Shown one piece after another: positions 59,065-64,000 of a stretch of 64,000 nucleotides of DNA (position 1 is the stretch's first letter; each line of letters begins with the position of its first letter). A program made the translations under genes and the position numbers. Source of the stretch: Lingula anatina (Eukaryota > Brachiopoda > Lingulata > Lingulida > Lingulidae); contig NW_019775838.1 of assembly GCF_001039355.2 (NCBI RefSeq), positions 48,654 through 112,653 of the forward strand. The letters run 5' to 3'. The notes under the pieces are model-generated. The model was not told the DNA's origin, did not search any database, and worked only from the letters and a program-made list of their open reading frames with translations.

Positions 59065-59256
59065 CTACATACAATCGCAGATGTATATCGCCTTTCTGGA
59101 GTAGGCAATCGATCCCACTTGACACTGTTTACCCCCGGTACACGAGCCGACACAGTTGTTGGTCTGCGGGTCCAAGGAACAGGCCTCAGCCAAGGTGCAC
59201 AACATGCTGAGCTGGTACACCGTCAGCAGAAGGATTGTCAGAGAGGACCTTTGCAT
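59065..59256 (-). CDS. secreted six-cysteine peptide M4
   Basis: 63 residues. The signal peptide lacks three residues relative to sisters (MQRSSLTILLLTVYQLS). The mature part is C-X8-C-X3-C-X5-C-X14-C-X-C, loop Y-S-R-K-A-I-Y-I as in M2. The codon after C-D-C-M is TAG where M2 has a Tyr codon, so the acidic tail is absent. A MITE occupies the 3' UTR; the usual AATAAA now lies about 0.9 kb away (near 58,130). Intron 59,265-59,889 (625 bp). Function unknown. Confidence 0.82.
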   Translation of the reverse strand: MQRSSLTILLLTVYQLSMLCTLAEACSLDPQTNNCVGSCTGGKQCQVGSIAYSRKAIYICDCM

Positions 59257-59850
59257 GGTTGTTTCTGTAAAATATGAAGGTTGAAAATGTTAGCAGTACA
59301 AGTTTCATGCTTTTCTAAGCGGTACAGATTAGATATGAATAAGAAAATAGCGATGAAGATTGTTCTTTAGAAATAACTATTTTATATATTTTTTACCCTT
59401 TAGAACACTCTGCTATTTTATTTATACAGTTTTGATATCATTTCAGTCAACTTTATTTCAGAAGGTTCTGTTTCAGATGAAAACAAAAATCCTACATCTT
59501 GGAATGTTGGAATTTGGATATGACTTGGATTCTTATAATCTGTTTTCATCTGAATCCTTTGAAACAGAAACCACCCAGTTATATCCCAGAATGATTATCT
59601 AAACTACGCAGGACACGAACCAACCGAGACATGGTAGGGTGGACAAACTAGCGCAATTATTGTGCAAATCCCATGGAGTAAATAAAGAAAAGACATTTTC
59701 AGACAAGGCTGAACATCAGAAATTCAGCAAATCTAAGTGTTTATTCTCTTTACATTTTATGTCGTAATTCTCCCACCTGCACATGTATCATATGTACGAA
59801 TAACCCCCCCCCACCCCCCACCCCCTCTCCGACAACAAATTAGTTAAACC

Positions 59851-59870
59851 AAGGAGTTGTATAACTCCTT
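59851..59870. mobile_element. 20-bp palindromic micro-insertion
   Basis: AAGGAGTTGTATAACTCCTT, flanked by diverged direct repeats GTTAAACC and GCTAAAAC. Sister units (e.g. 47,441; 54,054) read ATTAGTAAAACTGC with nothing inserted. Same end sequence type as the 38-bp palindrome at 49,382. Confidence 0.7.
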
Positions 59871-59889
59871 GCTAAAACTGCATATTTAC

Positions 59890-60070
59890 CTTGGTTGGCA
59901 AAACCACTCGGAACAGTTAGAAGAAGATTCACCTCGCTGGACCTCTGTCTAACAAAACTGTTAAACTGACTCGCTTTATCGGAGGGAGTGGGTTTTCAAT
60001 AATCAACAATATTGGTGTGCGCATGCTCAAAACTTGTCATGGCACACGTGGCCTCTATTCAAATAATGAG
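59890..60070 (-). promoter_or_regulatory. promoter and non-coding first exon of M4
   Basis: Minus strand: GGCCACGTGTGCC, GCATGCGCACACC, AACAGTTTTGTTAGACAG, GAGGTGAATCTTC (one change), GTGGTTTTGCCAACCAAG ending at 59,890, donor GTAAATATGC. Poly-G run (minus) follows in the intron. Confidence 0.68.
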
Positions 60071-61075
60071 AATAAATTAACTGACACTTTTTACTTCTTT
60101 CACGCCTTAAAAGATACACCTTTGCTAACTGTCATTCAACCACTTTTTATTTCTTTCATACCTAAATCGATACAATTTTGCAAACTGTCATTAAACCATC
60201 ATTTCAAAACTGGCTCTTTTGTTTGAATATGGCAGACGTCGCAGTTAAACCAGCAGATAGTATGAACTTTTAAAACCTAAAATGCAGAAAAACTGACACG
60301 CGTACGAATAGTTCTCTTCAAATCCTTTGCCATTTTGTTTATCTGCAAAAGTATATGACGCAAGGCCCAACTCCAGCTTTATTGAGTCATAACCAGTCGT
60401 TAAAACATTAACATTTTTAGTCATTATGGCTTTTTTTTTAGAAAATATTATATAGATAAAATGATGTTGTAAGCGAGTTCGGGTTGCAGAATTGTCTGTG
60501 GTTTGATAGAAAGAGGCACATCAACTGGTGTTAAAAGTTCGTCATCTTCATCGTATTCACACAGGTTATACTTTGCTTAGTTTTAGATAAGAAACAATAA
60601 AAATCCAAAATTACTATTTTGAACCTAAATATACTACCAATAAATTTGTCACCGAGCATATAATCTGGCTCTATCTGTAGCCAATCTTATTCCACACCTA
60701 TTCAATACGTTTCCCAAAAGTTGCTCAAACTGCACTAATCTAGGTGACCAAACTATTCATTTACTGAGTCTATATTGGACCTCATTAATGAGGAAATGAT
60801 TAAAAAACACTAAACACAATGTTAATGCTTGTACCATTTATTACCGTGAAACCTGATACATTGATTGCAGTTCTCGTGAGAACTGAAAGCCCCGGGTTCG
60901 GGATCATCCTTATGTCTCTCAGTCAGTGTTGGTTCTGTTTTAGTATATGTGAAAACTCAGGGGTAAATAATACAGTTTACATCATCTGTGACAGGGTTAA
61001 ATTGGATAGTAGAGGGTTCAGCCATAAGACCTCTGATGTTGATGTCCCCGGGTTCAGTGACAAGTTTCAGGACCG
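60071..61075. other. spacer between M4 promoter and M5
   Basis: No gene. 60,220-60,640 (GAATATGGCAGACGTCGCAG and the rest) is repeated at about 62,200-62,600, so M4-M5 and M5-M6 spacers are duplicates of one another. AATAAA for M5 (minus) at 60,837-60,842. Confidence 0.65.
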
Positions 61076-61291
61076 TTAATAATAATCATAAATACACTCG
61101 CAGTTATATGTCGCCTTCCCGGTGGCGTAGGAAATCGAGGCAACCTGACATTGTTTACCATCGGTACACGAGCCGACGCATTTGTTGGTCTGCGGGTCCA
61201 AGGAACAGGCCTCAGCCACAGTGCACAACACGCTGAGCTGGTACACCGTCAGCAGAAGTATTGTCAGGGCGAACAGAGAGGACCTTGGCAT
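61076..61291 (-). CDS. secreted six-cysteine peptide M5
   Basis: 71 residues. Signal MPRSSLFALTILLLTVYQLS then VLCTVAEA; mature C-X8-C-X3-C-X5-C-X15-C-X-C ending C-E-C-I-Y-D-Y-Y. Differs from M1 at only a few residues, one of which is the first cysteine, intact here. Intron 61,300-61,863 (564 bp). Function unknown. Confidence 0.87.
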   Translation of the reverse strand: MPRSSLFALTILLLTVYQLSVLCTVAEACSLDPQTNKCVGSCTDGKQCQVASISYATGKATYNCECIYDYY

Positions 61292-61863
61292 GGTTGTTTC
61301 TGTGAAATATGAAGGTTGAACATGTTAACAGGCCAAGGTTATTTCGGGGTTCTCTTAGCGGTACAGATTAAACATGAATAAAAAAATGATTGTTTTTTAA
61401 AAATACTTTTTTTCTTTTTTTACCCTTCAGAACACTCTGCTATTTTATTTATATTGTTTTGACATCATTTCCATAAACTTTATTTCAAAAGGCAGGGAAA
61501 CTTACATTTTGGAATATTTGAATTTCTATATGACTTGGATTCTTAGAATCTTTTTTCATCTGAATCTTTTGAAACAGAAACCACCCAGTTATATCCCAGA
61601 ATGATTATCTAAACTACGCAGGACACAAATCAACGGAGACATGGTAGGGTGGACAAATCAGCGCAATTATTATGGAAATCCCATGGAGTAAATAATGGAA
61701 AGATATTTTCAAACAAGGCTGAAAATCAGAAATTCAGCAAATCGAAGTATTTATTCTCTTTACATTTTATGTCATTATTCTCCCACCTTTACATGTATCA
61801 TATGTACGAAACCCCCCCCCCCCCCCCATCTCCGACAACAAATTAGTAAAATTGCATATTTAC

Positions 61864-62045
61864 CTTGGCTGGCAAAACCACTCGGAATAGTTAGAAAAAG
61901 GTGCACCTCCCTGGACCTGTGTCTAACAAAACTATTAAACTGACTCGCTTCATCGCAGGGAGTGGGTATTCAATAATCAACAATATTGGTGTGCGCATGC
62001 TCAAAACTTGTTATAGCACACGTGGCCTCTATTCAAATAATGAGA
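61864..62045 (-). promoter_or_regulatory. promoter and non-coding first exon of M5
   Basis: Minus strand: GGCCACGTGTGC, GCATGCGCACACC, AATAGTTTTGTTAGACA, GAGGTGCACCTTT, GTGGTTTTGCCAGCCAAG ending at 61,864, donor GTAAATATGC. Poly-G run (minus) in the first 60 nt of the intron. Confidence 0.66.
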
Positions 62046-63058
62046 ATAAATTAACTGACACTTTTTATTTCTTTCACGCCTAAAAAGATACTCTTTTGCT
62101 AACTGTCATTCAACCACTTTTTATTTCTTTCACACCTTAATCGATACATTTTTCAAACTGTCATTAAACCATCATTTCAAAACTGGCTCTTTTGTTTGAA
62201 TATGGCAGACGTCGCAGTTAAACCAGCAGATAGTATGATTTTTTTATACCTAAAATGCAGAAAAACTGACACGCGTACGAATAATTCTCTTCAAATTCTT
62301 TGCCATTTTATTTACCTGCAAAAGTATATGAGGCAAGGCCCAACTCCAGCTTTATTGAGTCATGACCAGTCGTTAAAACATTAACATTTTTAGTCATTAT
62401 GGCTTTTTTTTTAGAAAATATAATATATGGATAAAATGATATTGTAAGCGGGATTCGGGTTGCAGAATTGTCTGTGGTTTGATAGAAAGAGGCACATCAA
62501 CTGGTGTTAAAAGTTCATCATCTTCATCGTGTTCACACAGGTTATACTTTGCTTAGTTTTAGAGAAGAAACAATAAAAACAAAATTACTATTTTGAACCC
62601 AAATATACTACCAATAAATTTGTCACCGAGCACATAATCTGGCTCTATCTGTAGCCAATCTTATTCCACACCTATTCAATACGTTTCCCAAAAGTTGCTC
62701 AAACTGCACTAATCTAGGTGACCAAACTATTCATTTACTGAGTTTATATCATGCCTCATAAATGAGGAAATGATAAAAATACTGAACACAATGTTAATGT
62801 TTGTACCATTTATTACCCTGAAACGTGATACACTGATTGCAGTTCTTGTGAGAACTGAAAGCCCCGGGTTCAGGATTAGTCTAATGTCTCTCATTCAGCC
62901 AGAATTTGATGGTTTTTAAGTATATGTGAAAACTCAGGGGTAAATAATAAAATTATACAGTTTACATCATATGTGACGGGTTTATATCGTAGAGTGTTCA
63001 GCCATAAGACTGCTGACGTGGACGTCCCCGGGTTCAGTGACAAGTTTCTGGACCGTTA
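62046..63058. other. spacer between M5 promoter and M6
   Basis: No gene. Copy of the 60,071-61,075 spacer with small differences. AATAAA for M6 (minus) at about 62,809. Confidence 0.65.
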
Positions 63059-63274
63059 CTAATAATCATAAATACAGTCGCAGATATATTTATACTTTTT
63101 CCAGGTGATTAAGGAAACCGAGACAACCTTACACTGTCGACCTTCGGTACACGAACCGTCACACACGTTGGTCATCGTGTTAAAGGAACAGGCCTCAGCC
63201 ACGGTGCACAACATGCTGAGCTGGAACACCGTCAGCAGAAGGATTGTCAGGGCGAATAGAGAGGACCTTGGCAT
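63059..63274 (-). CDS. secreted six-cysteine peptide M6
   Basis: 71 residues from the ATG at 63,272-63,274. An upstream in-frame extension to 63,319 crosses the acceptor and is not used in sisters. Signal MPRSSLFALTILLLTVFQLS then MLCTVAEA. The mature part is C-X8-C-X3-C-X5-C-X16-C-X-C, the most diverged M mature peptide, with a Lys-rich loop (W-K-K-Y-K-Y) and C-D-C-I-Y-D-Y end. Its first exon is not found before the window ends; a MITE copy intervenes from 63,749. Function unknown. Confidence 0.85.
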   Translation of the reverse strand: MPRSSLFALTILLLTVFQLSMLCTVAEACSFNTMTNVCDGSCTEGRQCKVVSVSLITWKKYKYICDCIYDY

Positions 63275-63748
63275 GGTTGTTTCTGTAAAAGATGAAGGTT
63301 GAACATGTTTACAGGACAAGGATATTTCGGGCTTTTTTTAAGCGGTACAGATTAGATATGAATAAGACAATCAAATATTGTTCTTTAGAAATAACAATTT
63401 TATTTTTACCCTTCAGATAACCCTGCTATTGTATTTATACCGTTTTTATTATTTATAACGTCCTGTTTGAGATAAAAACAATGAATCCTACATCTTGAAA
63501 TATCGGAATTTAGTTGTAACCTGGATTCTTGGAATTTGTTCCATATAACATGAGCCAACCTGCCGCTTCAAAGATTTTTGCACATGTAATGTGGACATTC
63601 AAGATCCCGTGGTTACCCCACAGTATACTGATACTGACTAGACATCGCTGTCTATGTGAAAACAACCCATCTACCTATTTCTGTTTAAATCCAATTCATG
63701 TCTATATTTTCTTCTCTTTATAAAATCAAAATCAGAAATTCAGCAAAT

Positions 63749-63955
63749 TTAAAGGGATAACAACCGTTCGTAAAATACCTATTTCTTTCACTGTAAATAC
63801 ATTGTAAATAACTCCCGGAAATGCAAGGAATTCGATTTTACCCCCCAAACGGCGGTTAACACAATTGGTTTGGAATTTGTGCTTGCCTTTGGAATTTGTC
63901 CTCCATGGATGGCTACAATATAATCTCGTAACAGATCATTACAAAAAATCTTTAG

Positions 63956-63987
<32 letters not shown>

Positions 63988-64000
63988 GGAACTAATTTTG
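63749..64000. mobile_element. TTAA MITE copy, reversed, cut by window end
   Basis: Begins TTAAAGGGATAACAACCGTTCG. The following ATACATTGTAAATAACTCCC matches the reverse complement of the right part of the copy at 58,395. It runs into a poly-A tract (about 63,955-63,983) and the window edge. It lies where the M6 first intron or promoter should be. Confidence 0.65.

Noticed and set aside
46659-63274. Calling the M peptides CS-alpha-beta defensins
   Set aside because: C2-X3-C3 and C5-X-C6 do resemble that signature, but C3-X5-C4 is shorter than the usual 9-10 residues, there is no G-x-C before C4, and the clearly related P arm has C-X4-C. Left as an unassigned scaffold.
1-64000. CRISPR arrays, bacterial operons, riboswitches
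   Set aside because: The window is clearly eukaryotic nuclear DNA; the regularly spaced repeats seen are MITE interiors, minisatellites and microsatellites.

Overview
The window is nuclear DNA from an invertebrate animal. Two genes split by canonical GT-AG introns have clear animal homologues, one of them also carries a U12-class AT-AC intron, and the rest is AT-rich and packed with small inverted-repeat transposons and decayed LTR elements. Short-interval repeats of the type TTAAAGGGATAATAACTC are common in mollusc genomes, so a mollusc (perhaps a bivalve) is my best guess. That is an inference, not something proven here.

Layout. (1) 1-7,100: a graveyard of LTR retroelements: a gag/zinc-knuckle/protease fragment running in from the left edge, a second element (about 900-4,850) that keeps gag, protease-like and membrane-anchor parts but has lost its polymerase, and a jumbled LTR/leader/gag remnant at 5,830-7,063. 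(2) 8,077-11,675, minus strand: a complete METTL25-type methyltransferase gene in 7 coding exons, including a 23-nt microexon. (3) 13,483-22,826, plus strand: a complete CIP2A (KIAA1524) gene in 21 coding exons, including an AT-AC intron and an assembly-type exon duplication next to an N. METTL25 and CIP2A are head to head across a GC-rich region. (4) 23,923-31,758, minus strand: a 13-exon gene for a roughly 793-residue acidic/coiled-coil/proline-rich protein that I do not recognise. (5) 33,400-64,000: a cluster of tiny secreted cysteine-rich peptide genes.

The cluster is the notable part. I call its two arms P (plus strand: P1-P5 plus a 3' remnant) and M (minus strand: M1-M6). Each gene has one coding exon that begins 8-9 nt before the ATG at a splice acceptor, a signal peptide, and a mature peptide of six cysteines spaced C-X8-C-X3/4-C-X5-C-Xn-C-X-C. 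The signal peptides of P and M look unrelated, yet the mature scaffold, the central Gly of the C3-C4 loop and the N/D-P-x-T motif before C2 agree. The non-coding first exon and promoter are also recognisably the same in both arms, with the same elements in the same order. P and M are therefore very probably ancient duplicates now lying in opposite directions. The cluster has grown by segmental duplication, for example (P2, P3 facing M1) and (P4, P5 facing M2). It contains decaying members (P3, M1, the P6 remnant) and is peppered with small transposons whose insertion can be dated against empty sites in sister copies. Function is not known from sequence; host defence or another secreted-effector role is only an inference.
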